NCBI GenBank assembly: GCA_041675505.1
Contig: JBAYTR010000001.1
Location: 186,001-250,000 of the forward strand
Direction: 5' to 3'
Length of the DNA stretch: 64,000 nt
Source: JAGPCK01 sp041675505
Lineage (GTDB): Bacteria; Bacteroidota; Bacteroidia; UKL13-3
Part shown: piece by piece, positions 24,830 through 34,076 of the stretch
Numbering within the stretch: the first letter of the stretch is position 1
Layout: each line of letters opens with the position of its first letter
Translations under genes and position numbers: made by a program
Notes under the pieces: model-generated
Database searches by the model: none
Seen by the model: only the letters and a program-made list of their open reading frames with translations
What the model was told of the DNA's origin: nothing

Positions 24830-25873
24830 ATGAGACAAATTTCCCTTCTGTTGTTTGTTTGCATTATGTTCCAAACAAACTCATTTGCCCAATACGGTGT
24901 AACGGTGATGAAGCATCCAAGAAACAGCGACATCATAAGTATCTATTTTAGTCCGTTTGAATACAACAATTGGCCTTCATCATACGTAAGCAGCAGTAAA
25001 ATAAGACAGATTACATTACTCCGCTATACACCAGGTCAAAAGAAAGAAAGAATGCCAGAATCAAAAGTGGTAACGGAGTATGACTCAATAGGGAATGAAA
25101 TTATGCGTCAAATATGGTACAAGGGAAAACCGTCCAGTACACACCGCACACAAACAAGCACTACTGATCATGGGGTAATATCCATCTCTGAATGGAGAGG
25201 CAAAAACAACAAGTTTATGCGAAAAGCCCTGGTAACTTGGGATAGTGTGGCACGTAAAAGCTCCTACAGTTATCAGTACAAAGAAAACGGACCGTTTTTA
25301 TTAAGTAATGAAACGGAATACACCCCGTTTAAACGCCTTTCCAAACAATTATCCTACAGCAAAAAAGGCCAATTAAAAACACGTTGGATTTACACCTACC
25401 ATGAATCATCACCGGAGGAGCTTAAACGCATTGAAAAATACAATGGCAAAGGTAAATCTGTTTCTGTACAAGAATTTGCTTGCACCTCTCCCGGCATGGG
25501 CCCATTGGTCTCTTTAGCAAAAAACTTTATCCAGGATTGCAAGCGCACCGACAAGGACCCTATGGGCAACCGGATTGAAATTGAAGAAATTCAACAAGGT
25601 AAAAAACGAATTATACTAACCAGCAAATTCAATCAAAACAACCGATTGATTGAAGTGGAAATGAAAGACGGGAAAAACAACATTATCAAAACAGGTCACA
25701 ACGAATACAATGCAGCGGGTCAATTGATACTGGCACAACTTTTTGTTAAGGGCAAAAAACAAGCTGCTCTTGAAAAAAGATATTTCTATGACGGGAAGGT
25801 GTTGCAGCGCGTAGTTTTTTCTGAGAAGGGAAAAGAAAAAGCTGTAAGTGAATATCGGTTTGACTATTTCTGA
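24830..25873 (+). CDS. Secreted protein of unknown function
   Basis: The 347-residue product has a signal peptide (MRQISLLLFVCIMFQTNSFAQ). It then has a series of short strand-turn units such as VTEYDSIGNEIMRQIWYKGK, FNQNNRLIEVEMKDGKN, EYNAAGQLILAQLFVKGKK and RYFYDGKVLQRVVF, which resemble YD/RHS-like or MORN-like beta repeats. ATG 24830 is used rather than an in-frame TTG five codons earlier. It is divergent from lipB and overlaps the next gene by one base (TGATG), so it is co-transcribed with yraN. No function is recognised. Confidence 0.75.
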   Translation: MRQISLLLFVCIMFQTNSFAQYGVTVMKHPRNSDIISIYFSPFEYNNWPSSYVSSSKIRQITLLRYTPGQKKERMPESKVVTEYDSIGNEIMRQIWYKGKPSSTHRTQTSTTDHGVISISEWRGKNNKFMRKALVTWDSVARKSSYSYQYKENGPFLLSNETEYTPFKRLSKQLSYSKKGQLKTRWIYTYHESSPEELKRIEKYNGKGKSVSVQEFACTSPGMGPLVSLAKNFIQDCKRTDKDPMGNRIEIEEIQQGKKRIILTSKFNQNNRLIEVEMKDGKNNIIKTGHNEYNAAGQLILAQLFVKGKKQAALEKRYFYDGKVLQRVVFSEKGKEKAVSEYRFDYF

Positions 25874-26247
25874 TGAAATCAACCGAACATTTACAAAAAG
25901 GTGAAGAAGGTGAAACACGTGCTGAAGCATACCTGCTAGAGAAAGGCTATACCCTGCTTTACCGTAACTGGAAAAATCATCCACATGAAATTGATTTGAT
26001 TGCACTTGATGGCAACACGCTCGTATTTGCAGAAGTTAAAACCCGAAGCACAGAATATTTTGGTAAGCCGGAAGAAGCTGTAAGTGTTGCAAAACAGAAT
26101 AAACTTCAACAGGCAGCAGAAGCCTATTTGGCAGCACACCTGCATGAAGGCGAGATTCGTTTTGATGTGTTATCCGTAGTAAGTAAAAACAGTGTCACCA
26201 CTATTCACCACATTGAAGATGCTTTTTTTCCGGGTGATAGCTGGTAG
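25873..26247 (+). CDS. yraN: UPF0102 (YraN) family predicted nuclease
   Basis: The 124-residue product has the YraN family core: LQKGEEGETRAEAYLLEKGYTLLYRNW followed by EIDLIALDGNTLVFAEVKTR, an E...D...ExK arrangement of the restriction-endonuclease-like fold. The family is universal but its cellular role is not settled; a DNA-processing role is suggested by the fold. Its stop codon directly abuts the lptD stop on the other strand with no spacer. Confidence 0.92.
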   Translation: MKSTEHLQKGEEGETRAEAYLLEKGYTLLYRNWKNHPHEIDLIALDGNTLVFAEVKTRSTEYFGKPEEAVSVAKQNKLQQAAEAYLAAHLHEGEIRFDVLSVVSKNSVTTIHHIEDAFFPGDSW

Positions 26248-28914
26248 TTAAAATGCGCCCTGATCAAACCAATCGCGTCTGCGGGTAAGTTTTAATTCCT
26301 GCAATACACTGGAACGAACCCTGATGGTAAAGAAATAACTGGTACGAAACCCGAACGGAATCCAGTTGAATGAAAACTCCCAGCAATGCAAATTACGGTG
26401 TATATCAAAAGAGGTATAGCTGAGTTGTTTGTTTACAAAATCATACCCTGAGTTAAATCCTACTTTCCAGTCTTTGGTTAAACTCACATCACCGTTAAAC
26501 ATGAATGATTGGCTGGAGGTAGCTTCATTAAGCGGACGCGAATAGTTGAACGTATAATTTAATGTCAGGTTCCAGGGCACATCGAAGTCAATAAAATCAT
26601 TCGGATTAAGATTAAGTTCCCTCAATTTCTCATGCTTGGGGTTAGGTTTTTTATTCTTCTTAAATAGTGCCGGATTGAGGGATGTACTAAGTGCTATGTT
26701 TCCTCCGACTAATCTGCCTAATCGACCATTTTCTTTCCACTCCAACTGGTTAAAACGGGCAATACTTCTGCTCTCACCAATAATTAATGAATCATATACA
26801 TAGGGATCATAATTTCCGTTCACCTGTACTTGCAAAACCTTGAACAAGGTTGTACGCGCGTTGAGTTGAATGTTGGACCACTTGAGTGAATCAGCAAAAA
26901 AATTGTACGAGCCGTTGATGTTAAATGTTTCCAGCAGTTTTACATTTTCTTCTTTTCTGGCGGTGTCTTTCCCTTTCATCATTTTCATCTCCAGATTATT
27001 GATCACAGAAAAGTCTAAACGCCCCTGTCTTCCTGCACCGGGCCCGCTGAAAACTCCTTGCTCAAAAATGGAATATTTTTGTCTGGCGCCTGAAACATTT
27101 GTTTGCACTTCTTTATAATATCCGAAACGCGATGAACTGAAATCAGGCTGAAACACCATAGAAACAGTAGGTGTAACTACGTGTCGAATTGCTTTAATTT
27201 TTGCACTTCTGAAATTAAACATACCGTAAACGCGGGTAGTTAGTGACATGGAGGCATTGTAACTGGAGGCACGTTTAAAGCCATCTACCTGATACGTTTT
27301 TAGTGTAGAGTCACTTGCGTCCCACAATTTCTCTGTTGTTTTGATGTACCAGTATTCATTGTAATTAACTGCGGGAGATAGTGTAAAATACTTCAGCACT
27401 TTCATTGACGTACTAAAGGGGATACTATGTGAAATTCCGTTGCGCATAGTATCGAGAGTTTGTGCGGTAAACAACAAGGTATCCTTGGTACGTATATCGT
27501 TACGCATAGATCCGCTGTACTGAAACCCAAAATTATCCCCTATGGATTGGTACCATTTGGGTGTACCTAAGACCTCTTTTCGTTTAAATGGAAATACACG
27601 TTGTACACCAAAAAATAACTCAGGCAACGACAGGTTAATATCCCGTGTAATGGTATTCTGGTCGTGCCGCAAATTGCTGCTGAAATTATAGCGGTTATCC
27701 GGCCCGAAGGTTTTGCTGTAAGAAATGCTTGACACCAATTGGTTAGTAACAATGGCGTTGGAGTTATACGAATTAAACCGGAGTGAGTTACTTGTACCGG
27801 CATTTACCCTGGCAGAAAAAGTGGTATTGGGACGGGCCTTGGCATCCACATTATGAATCCACGTCACAAAAAAGTCTTTTGATATAGGAGGCAATTCGCC
27901 TGTGGCATTTAAAAACTTGTTGTAGTTGTACCTCAAATCCAGATTACCGTTGTATCGGTAACGTTTGTTGTAACGGGTGGTGCCGTACAAACCCCAACTT
28001 CCGAGCGTGTAAATATCACCCCTCAGTTCAGCATGGACATAGTCATTAAAAGCAAAGTAATACCCGCCTGCGCGAAGAAAAAATCCCCGGTCGGGAGAGT
28101 TACCGTAGGTAGGAATCAGCACTCCTGATTTTTGCCTCTTGGTAATAGGGAAAAAGCCGAAAGGAATAAAACCGGGCGTGGGTACATCTTCAATCACCAA
28201 ATTAGCCGGACCAAGGATAACCTGTTTGTCGGGAATAATTTTAAGCTTTGATGCATGAATAAAAAAGTGCGGGTGTTCTGCATCGCAGGTAGTGTACTTG
28301 GCTCCGCGTATGTAGCTGTTATTAAACTCGTCCTTTTTTACCTTTTCCCCGTAAATAATACTTTCACCTTCACGTGTAACCAGTTCCGTTAATCGTCCTC
28401 TCTTCGATTTAAAGTTGTAGGCCATATCGCGCACTTTAAACTGTTGGTCGCCTTGTTTAAATTCAGTATAACCTGTGTATTTACCTGAGGTGTCTTTTTT
28501 ACCAAACGCATGAACCGTGTTGGTAGCAAAATCAATGTAAATGTAATCTGCCTTCAGATTAATGTCTTCGTAATCTACTGTAGCCTTGCCATACAAATGC
28601 ACTCTCTTATTTTTAGCATCAATTTCAATGGAGTCTTCGGCATCATATTTGACTTTTTCACTCAGTGCTCCGGGTGCTTTAGTTAATTGAAGGGAGTCGC
28701 CAGAAAGTTTTTTAACCTTATTGCTGTCAGCCGATAAGCTATCCGGAGGCAAGATAAAAGAATGCGGAATGGCCATAACGAAAGCGTGGAAGGCACAAAT
28801 AAAGCAGACAATCAACAGTGCGCGTGGGGATAAAAAAACCCTGCAACCTCCTGATAATACTGAAAGTAACCTAATTTTGTATGTTATGATAACCAAGTTG
28901 CGCAAAACTAACAC
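26248..28914 (-). CDS. lptD: LPS-assembly protein LptD (OstA-like outer membrane protein)
   Basis: LptD is the outer-membrane barrel that, with LptE, inserts lipopolysaccharide into the outer leaflet. The long product has an N-terminal OstA/LptA-like beta-jellyroll (about residues 85-240; EIDAKNKRVHLYGKATVDYEDINLKADYIYID). It then has the conserved GFIPFGFFPITKRQKSGVLIPTYG junction and a long amphipathic barrel ending RVRSSVLQELKLTRRRDWFDQGAF. The start is uncertain. The frame is open to a GTG at 28914, the hydrophobic signal-like stretch lies at about 28-50 of that frame, and the first in-frame ATG (28776) would remove it. The start probably lies between. It is divergent from the amidase gene. 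Confidence 0.88.
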   Translation of the reverse strand: MLVLRNLVIITYKIRLLSVLSGGCRVFLSPRALLIVCFICAFHAFVMAIPHSFILPPDSLSADSNKVKKLSGDSLQLTKAPGALSEKVKYDAEDSIEIDAKNKRVHLYGKATVDYEDINLKADYIYIDFATNTVHAFGKKDTSGKYTGYTEFKQGDQQFKVRDMAYNFKSKRGRLTELVTREGESIIYGEKVKKDEFNNSYIRGAKYTTCDAEHPHFFIHASKLKIIPDKQVILGPANLVIEDVPTPGFIPFGFFPITKRQKSGVLIPTYGNSPDRGFFLRAGGYYFAFNDYVHAELRGDIYTLGSWGLYGTTRYNKRYRYNGNLDLRYNYNKFLNATGELPPISKDFFVTWIHNVDAKARPNTTFSARVNAGTSNSLRFNSYNSNAIVTNQLVSSISYSKTFGPDNRYNFSSNLRHDQNTITRDINLSLPELFFGVQRVFPFKRKEVLGTPKWYQSIGDNFGFQYSGSMRNDIRTKDTLLFTAQTLDTMRNGISHSIPFSTSMKVLKYFTLSPAVNYNEYWYIKTTEKLWDASDSTLKTYQVDGFKRASSYNASMSLTTRVYGMFNFRSAKIKAIRHVVTPTVSMVFQPDFSSSRFGYYKEVQTNVSGARQKYSIFEQGVFSGPGAGRQGRLDFSVINNLEMKMMKGKDTARKEENVKLLETFNINGSYNFFADSLKWSNIQLNARTTLFKVLQVQVNGNYDPYVYDSLIIGESRSIARFNQLEWKENGRLGRLVGGNIALSTSLNPALFKKNKKPNPKHEKLRELNLNPNDFIDFDVPWNLTLNYTFNYSRPLNEATSSQSFMFNGDVSLTKDWKVGFNSGYDFVNKQLSYTSFDIHRNLHCWEFSFNWIPFGFRTSYFFTIRVRSSVLQELKLTRRRDWFDQGAF
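28872..28879 (+). promoter_or_regulatory. Putative -7 promoter box for the amidase gene
   Basis: TAATTTTG fits TAnnTTTG and lies 45 bases upstream of the ATG at 28925. It overlaps the uncertain 5' end of lptD on the other strand. Confidence 0.4.
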
Positions 28915-28924
28915 AATTTACCAC

Positions 28925-29719
28925 ATGTTAAAACGTTCGTTTACATTAGCCTTATTAGTTGTTACTGTACTGCTGTGTTCCTTCACCCCACTCAACCCGG
29001 TAAAAGGGAAAATTAAAACAGTAGTTATTGATGCCGGGCATGGTGGCCACGATACCGGCTGCCAGTATGGAGGTGTAGAAGAAAAACAGGTTGCACTTTC
29101 CATTGCAAAACGATTAGGTAAAAAAATTGAGCAACAACTTAAGGACGTTAAAATAATTTACACCCGAAACGATGATACTTTTATCGAACTTTGGGAACGT
29201 CCGGCCATTGGTAACAGAAATGATGCCGATGTTTTTATTTCTATACACTGCAACGCCAACCCCAAGACAACTGTTTACGGTACAGAAACTTACGTAATGG
29301 GCTTACACAAAAGCGAAGGCAACCTGGAAGTAGCCAAGCGGGAGAATGCGGTAATTCTGATGGAAAATAATTACGAGAAAAAATACGATGGTTTTGACCC
29401 CAACTCACCGGAGGGACATATCTATTTCTCCCTGTTTCAGAATGCTTACCTGGAACAAAGTTTGAGCCTTGCCTCCAAAATTGAAGATGAACTGGGACAT
29501 CAGAAAAGAACCAGTCGCGGTGTAAAACAGGCAGGATTTTTAGTATTGTGGAAAGCCAATATGCCCAGCATACTGATTGAAACCGGCTTTTTAAGCAACA
29601 CCAATGAGCGCGGATTTTTAAAGGGAGAAAGCGGTCAGGACTCTGTAGCAACGGCCATTTTTAATGCTTTTAAAAATTATAAAATCGAGTTTGAGGCAGC
29701 TCACAATAAAGCAAAGTAA
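28925..29719 (+). CDS. N-acetylmuramoyl-L-alanine amidase (Amidase_3)
   Basis: This periplasmic zinc enzyme cuts the bond between MurNAc and the stem peptide, used in cell separation. The 264-residue product has a signal segment (MLKRSFTLALLVVTVLLCSFT) and a single catalytic domain with the zinc motifs: VVIDAGHGGHDTGC (His), the Glu-containing KRENAVILMENN region, ISIHCNANP (His) and the ILIETGFLSN (catalytic Glu) motif. The frame is open further upstream across lptD, but only the ATG at 28925 gives a signal peptide. It is followed 42 bases later by the mlaD-like gene. Confidence 0.93.
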   Translation: MLKRSFTLALLVVTVLLCSFTPLNPVKGKIKTVVIDAGHGGHDTGCQYGGVEEKQVALSIAKRLGKKIEQQLKDVKIIYTRNDDTFIELWERPAIGNRNDADVFISIHCNANPKTTVYGTETYVMGLHKSEGNLEVAKRENAVILMENNYEKKYDGFDPNSPEGHIYFSLFQNAYLEQSLSLASKIEDELGHQKRTSRGVKQAGFLVLWKANMPSILIETGFLSNTNERGFLKGESGQDSVATAIFNAFKNYKIEFEAAHNKAK

Positions 29720-29738
29720 ACGTTTCAGGCTTTTTGCC

Positions 29739-29746
29739 TATTTTTG
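29739..29746 (+). promoter_or_regulatory. Putative -7 promoter box before the MlaD-like gene
   Basis: TATTTTTG fits TAnnTTTG. If active, it places the transcription start downstream of the TTG at 29744 and so favours TTG 29762 as the translation start of the next gene. Confidence 0.4.
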
Positions 29747-29761
29747 AAAAAAATTACCGAT

Positions 29762-30739
29762 TTGAACGTATCCAAAGAAACTAAGGTCGGCATTCTGGCC
29801 GCTCTGTCCATCACCCTGTTGATTCTGGGTTACAGCTACATGAAGGGGGAAGACCTCTTCACCAAATCAAATACTTTTTATGCTGTTTACGGTGAGATTG
29901 ACGGGTTAACCGCATCTAATCCCGTTACCATCAACGGATTTAAAGTGGGGCAGGTGAAAAAAATATCCATAGTGGACGGAAACTTAGAGAGGTTAATCGT
30001 ACGCATGGAAATTGACACCAAAATTAAGGTGACAAAAAACAGTATTGCACGCATATACAACGCTGACCTGTTTGGCTCTAAAGGCGTGGAACTGGTGCTG
30101 GATAAAACATCACCACTTGCTGAAGAAGATGACACCCTGCAATCAGAGATTGAAATGAGTATCGGAAAATCCATGAGCACTGTACTCAATCCGGTAAAAG
30201 CCAAAACGGAGCAACTGTTGGTTACACTTGATTCTGTACTAGCATCAGTTGATGATGTGCTCAATGATGAAACCCAGCGTAACCTGCGCTCAGGTTTTAA
30301 AAGTTTAGCCGAGACTCTAGAGAATTTCAGAAAGACCTCTGTTAAAGTGAATGATTTAGTAGATGCCGAAACCAAAAGACTGGACCAGATTTTTGCGCAT
30401 GTGGAATCCATTACCCGCAATCTTCGGGAGAATAACGCCACATTAACCAAAACCATGAGAAATGTTAACCAGATTACTGACTCTCTCGCAGCCACTAACC
30501 TTAAGGCTACAGTTGAAAATGCGAACAGCGCCTTAGTTCAACTGGATAGTGTAATGAGAAAAATAAATAAGGGTGAAGGCACTATGGGTTTGCTGGTTAA
30601 CGACAAAAAACTTTACGATAACCTGTCCTCTTCCTCTAAAAATCTTGACGCCTTGCTGCTCGATATGAAAGCACATCCTAAACGTTATGTGCACTTCAGC
30701 ATTTTTGGCAGAAAAGACAAATCAACCGAATCTAAATAA
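29762..30739 (+). CDS. MlaD/Mce-domain lipid transport protein
   Basis: The product has one N-terminal membrane anchor (about residues 9-26, VGILAALSITLLILGYSYMKG) and an Mce domain (FYAVYGEIDGLTASNPVTINGFKVGQVKKISI). A long helical region with coiled-coil character follows (LASVDDVLNDETQRNLRSGFKSLAETLENF ... VDAETKRLDQIFAHVESITRNLRENNATL). Mce proteins such as MlaD form hexameric rings that carry phospholipids between inner and outer membrane. No ATG is available near the N terminus. TTG 29762 (MNVSKETKVG...) gives the usual short N terminus, while TTG 29744 adds six residues but falls within a promoter-like box. No MlaE/MlaF partners are in the window. Confidence 0.88.
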   Translation: MNVSKETKVGILAALSITLLILGYSYMKGEDLFTKSNTFYAVYGEIDGLTASNPVTINGFKVGQVKKISIVDGNLERLIVRMEIDTKIKVTKNSIARIYNADLFGSKGVELVLDKTSPLAEEDDTLQSEIEMSIGKSMSTVLNPVKAKTEQLLVTLDSVLASVDDVLNDETQRNLRSGFKSLAETLENFRKTSVKVNDLVDAETKRLDQIFAHVESITRNLRENNATLTKTMRNVNQITDSLAATNLKATVENANSALVQLDSVMRKINKGEGTMGLLVNDKKLYDNLSSSSKNLDALLLDMKAHPKRYVHFSIFGRKDKSTESK

Positions 30740-30742
30740 TAC

Positions 30743-31030
30743 ATGCACAAATCACTTAAACGACTGGTGTGGGTAGGCCATGCTGAGGGTATATCTTACC
30801 TAGTTTTGCTTTTTATTGCCATGCCATTAAAACACATGATGGGTATGCCCATTGCAGTGAAACTGGTAGGCAGTGCTCACGGTGTGTTGTTTGTGTTGTT
30901 TGTGTTTGCCTTGTTGAATGCCTTTATGGATAAACAAATGAGTATTAAACAAGGCATATGGTTTTTTATACTCTCTTTTATTCCCTTCGGAACATTCTTT
31001 ATTGAACGCAATCTGAAAGCTGCACAATAG
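30743..31030 (+). CDS. DUF3817 integral membrane protein
   Basis: The 95-residue product has three hydrophobic segments (about 15-33, 38-60, 70-87) and the family signature WVGHAEGISYLVLLFIAMPLKHMMG and GSAHGVLFVLFVFAL. DUF3817 proteins are small inner-membrane proteins of unknown function. It begins four bases after the mlaD-like gene and ends exactly against the next minus-strand gene, stop to stop. Confidence 0.88.
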   Translation: MHKSLKRLVWVGHAEGISYLVLLFIAMPLKHMMGMPIAVKLVGSAHGVLFVLFVFALLNAFMDKQMSIKQGIWFFILSFIPFGTFFIERNLKAAQ

Positions 31031-31612
31031 TTATAAGCTGTCCGTGTGATTGATGCGCGTACTGTCTTTTAACCATGCGGTATAGGAAAACGTACATTGA
31101 AAAAAGGTAAGCGTATCAAGGGTATACACTTCTTCCATAACATCTGTTTCTATTTTTATATTCAGGCTACTAACCAACTGCCTTCTGAAAGTGGAGTCCT
31201 GTAAGCGGGCGTGATTTGAAGCAAATGCACCCGCAATACTGTAAAGTGTTTCAGGGTTAAAATTATCTGCACTTATCTGGTACTGCGCATTAAAACGCGT
31301 CAGGCTGTTTTTATAAAAATCAAAATACAATATGGGAAGTGCCTGCCCAAATACCGGCACATCTATCAATGGTTGGTTGGTATCATAGTACCGAAACAGA
31401 CCGGTATCGCTGTACACAATTGGTTCATCATTTTTGATATACTCTTTCAAACGGGGAAACAATTTCTTTATGGAATCAGCCGGAACACCCAAATGCACTT
31501 TCACCGAAACATAATCCGCTGTGTTATCACCTGCCTGATAAGTATACGCAGATAAAGAAAGAATCAACGTGATAGCCAAACAGAGGGCAAATACTTTCTC
31601 TGCTTTCCCCAT
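31031..31612 (-). CDS. Membrane-anchored protein of unknown function
   Basis: With ATG 31612 as start the 193-residue product has one N-terminal hydrophobic segment (VFALCLAITLILSLSAYTY) and a soluble extracytoplasmic domain of about 165 residues without cysteines or recognisable motifs. The frame is open to 31663, but the longer N terminus is unlikely because it would reach almost into the divergent aminotransferase gene. Neighbours give no clear clue. Function unknown. Confidence 0.7.
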   Translation of the reverse strand: MGKAEKVFALCLAITLILSLSAYTYQAGDNTADYVSVKVHLGVPADSIKKLFPRLKEYIKNDEPIVYSDTGLFRYYDTNQPLIDVPVFGQALPILYFDFYKNSLTRFNAQYQISADNFNPETLYSIAGAFASNHARLQDSTFRRQLVSSLNIKIETDVMEEVYTLDTLTFFQCTFSYTAWLKDSTRINHTDSL

Positions 31613-31668
31613 GAACAAATATGCTGAAAAAACATGATAATTGCATAAAGTAAAACAGAACATTTCAT

Positions 31669-32988
31669 ATGTTACGCAGAAAATTTATAAAACAAGGTGC
31701 AGGCTTGGCCTTAGGAATTCCGGCAATTTCCGTTGCCGCAGCTATACAACATGACCATACCGAACGTGCGTTGGATAAATTAGCTCAATTGCCACCGCGT
31801 GAAGCTGCCACAGAGGAAGAAGCCTGGGAGCAGATTGCTGCCATGTACAATCCTGATGAGTCTTTTCTGAACCTCGAGAATGGTTACTTCAGCATGTGTT
31901 CCGTTCCGGTAATGGAATCATTCATGCAAAAAACACGCAGCGTAAATTCACAATCCTCTTTCTACATGCGCAGAATGATGCAGCCGGAACGATCACTAAT
32001 TAAATCAGAATTGGCTCTGTTTTGTGGGGTACAAATGGAAGAGATTGCTCTTACTCGCAACACTACTGAGTCACTCAACATACTTATACAAGGCATTGAC
32101 TTAAAAGCCGGTGATGAGGTACTGCTGAGCAAACAGGATTACGGCAGTATGCAGGAAGCCTTTGAGCAAAAAGCCAAACGGCAGGGTGTGGTATTAAAAT
32201 ATGTGGAGATTCCTTTGCTGCCTAAAAGTGCCAATGATATTGTTAAGGCATACGAAAAATCCATTACATCAAAAACCAAGATGATGCTGGTAACCCACAT
32301 GATTAATTTAACCGGACAGATACTCCCTGTTAAGGAATTATGTGCTTTAGGAAAAGCGAAAAATATTGAGGTGATTGTTGACGGAGCGCATGCCTTTGCT
32401 CACCTTGATTTTAAAATTTCTGATTTAGGTTGTGATTATTATGCAGCCAGCTTACATAAATGGTTGGGTGCTCCGTTGGGTACCGGTTTTTTATATGTAA
32501 GGCAGAACAAAGTAGCTACCATATGGCCGCTGATGGGCGATACAGGTAAAGAAAAAAATAGCATAGAAAAACTGGAGCACACCGGCACTACCCCTCCGGC
32601 AAATTATTTAAGCATCAAAGCCGCTATTGACTTTAACCTACGTATTGGCTTAAAGCGAAAAGAAGAGCGGTTGCGTTACCTAAAAAATTACTGGACAGGA
32701 AAATTAAAAAGCATTAAGGGAGTGAGTATGCTTACTCCTGAAGGTATTGAGCAATCATGTGGTATTGCCTGCTTCAGCATAGAAAATATTCCTGCTACTG
32801 TGGTATCCAACAGGCTTTACGATGAGCACCGCATTTTTACGGTAGCCATAGAAACAGATGAGGTAAAAGGTGTGCGTGTAACTCCACATCTGTTCACTAC
32901 TACTGAACACCTCGACCGTTTTGTTCAGGCTGTACAGGTTATAGCAGGTGAAAATCCTGCACCTGCTGCAACACCCAAGAAAAAATAA
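31669..32988 (+). CDS. Class V aminotransferase-fold PLP enzyme with a Tat signal
   Basis: The 439-residue product begins with MLRRKFIKQGAGLALGIPAISVAAA, a twin-arginine-type signal (RRKF followed by a hydrophobic segment), so export in folded form is predicted. The rest is a fold-type I PLP enzyme of the isopenicillin N epimerase/cysteine desulfurase group. It shows LTRNTTESLNILIQG, the VDGAHAFAHLDF aspartate segment and the Schiff-base lysine in ASLHKWLGAPLGTGFLYV. The substrate is not predictable. A periplasmic PLP enzyme of this class is uncommon but is seen in Bacteroidota. The alanine/proline/lysine tail is short. Confidence 0.88.
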   Translation: MLRRKFIKQGAGLALGIPAISVAAAIQHDHTERALDKLAQLPPREAATEEEAWEQIAAMYNPDESFLNLENGYFSMCSVPVMESFMQKTRSVNSQSSFYMRRMMQPERSLIKSELALFCGVQMEEIALTRNTTESLNILIQGIDLKAGDEVLLSKQDYGSMQEAFEQKAKRQGVVLKYVEIPLLPKSANDIVKAYEKSITSKTKMMLVTHMINLTGQILPVKELCALGKAKNIEVIVDGAHAFAHLDFKISDLGCDYYAASLHKWLGAPLGTGFLYVRQNKVATIWPLMGDTGKEKNSIEKLEHTGTTPPANYLSIKAAIDFNLRIGLKRKEERLRYLKNYWTGKLKSIKGVSMLTPEGIEQSCGIACFSIENIPATVVSNRLYDEHRIFTVAIETDEVKGVRVTPHLFTTTEHLDRFVQAVQVIAGENPAPAATPKKK

Positions 32989-34065
32989 TCAGCGGGGTTT
33001 GTATTTGGATTTGGTAAGAATTTTCTGAAAGTCAGTTTCAGCCATTAATTCTTTGAGGGTAACCTTAGGATTTTCTTTCATGTATTTGCGCACAATCTGC
33101 CAGCCCGTCCAAATGCCAATGCGCGGGGCTGATTCCTGAGGAACATCAGGCGCTGATGTAAACGGTGCCTCATTGATGTAACGCTGATAAAGCATCATGT
33201 CTGTTGAATACAGCATTTTTTTCTGAACGTAATGAGCCCACATCTGCACTTCGTTATCATAGCACCATTGCAATTGTTCTGCAGTATACCCCATCTTAAT
33301 TGTATCGGGCACATCGGGCAGTACTGCGTCTATTGCATACAACACTTTCCCTTCCTGAATGATGTGATCAATAAACTTCTGAGAACCGGGGACTGGGCCA
33401 TATTCACTGAGTAAAAAATACCTCATGGTATTTGTTACCAGATATTCTTTTCGCATTCTGCGCACAATGTATTCCGGAAAATTAATGTTCGAAGCCTTGT
33501 ACGGAGCATAACTTTCTCCCAAATAAAAATCCAATCCGATACCCATTACAGAATCCATAACCGGGTGAGCGTAGTTGAATGCTGAGACCATGGTAACCAA
33601 CTCAGGTATTACCGCTTCAGGAAAGTAGTATTTGTACAATTTAAATGCTGCATCCAATTGTGTGGCATAGGGAGTAAAATCATGGTAATGTTTTTCACAC
33701 TCCCGATGCATCTCACGTATGTAGGGGTTAGAGACAAAATCAGTTAAGTTTTTGATGGTTTGCTGCTCCCCCGGCTTGCCGGCTTCAATTATATTCTCCA
33801 CATACACCGGCCAAAAGGCAGGATAATTTTTAGCCAGTTTTTCAAAACCCACGGCAGGGTTCAAGGAATCAGACAGAAAAAGCTCCTGATCAAACCTCCT
33901 TATTTTTACCTTAAAATCCATTTTCTGTGCAGCATCAAGAGCCTGCTTATCTGCCACAACCGCTTTGTTTTTACTACAACCGTTACAACCTGCAAGAGTT
34001 GCAACAGTAAGTAGGAGGATTATTAGTTGAAAAGGCTTGGAATATTTCCCGTATTTTGCCATCAT
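32989..34065 (-). CDS. gldB: Gliding motility lipoprotein GldB
   Basis: The 358-residue product has a lipoprotein signal (LIILLLTVATLAGC; Cys27) and the GldB domain: VKIRRFDQELF, LAKNYPAFWPVYVENII, YYFPEAVIPELVTMVSAFNY, GIGLDFYLGESYAPY, VLPDVPDTIKMGYT. GldB is one of the core lipoproteins required for Bacteroidota gliding; its exact role is unsettled, and it is also kept in many non-gliding species. Two adjacent in-frame ATG codons (34065, 34062) are possible starts. It is divergent from a PorT-like barrel gene followed by nadE. Confidence 0.92.
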   Translation of the reverse strand: MMAKYGKYSKPFQLIILLLTVATLAGCNGCSKNKAVVADKQALDAAQKMDFKVKIRRFDQELFLSDSLNPAVGFEKLAKNYPAFWPVYVENIIEAGKPGEQQTIKNLTDFVSNPYIREMHRECEKHYHDFTPYATQLDAAFKLYKYYFPEAVIPELVTMVSAFNYAHPVMDSVMGIGLDFYLGESYAPYKASNINFPEYIVRRMRKEYLVTNTMRYFLLSEYGPVPGSQKFIDHIIQEGKVLYAIDAVLPDVPDTIKMGYTAEQLQWCYDNEVQMWAHYVQKKMLYSTDMMLYQRYINEAPFTSAPDVPQESAPRIGIWTGWQIVRKYMKENPKVTLKELMAETDFQKILTKSKYKPR

Positions 34066-34076
34066 ATTTTGTAATA

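Noticed and set aside
24754..24936. Upstream extension of the lipB frame to 24936
   Set aside because: It would run over the divergent gene's start and the -7 promoter box, and the extra N terminus does not match the LipB family.
28721..28924. Upstream extension of the amidase gene across the lptD 5' end
   Set aside because: The extra residues would place the signal peptide internally and overlap lptD antisense by ~190 bases. The ATG at 28925 gives a normal exported enzyme.
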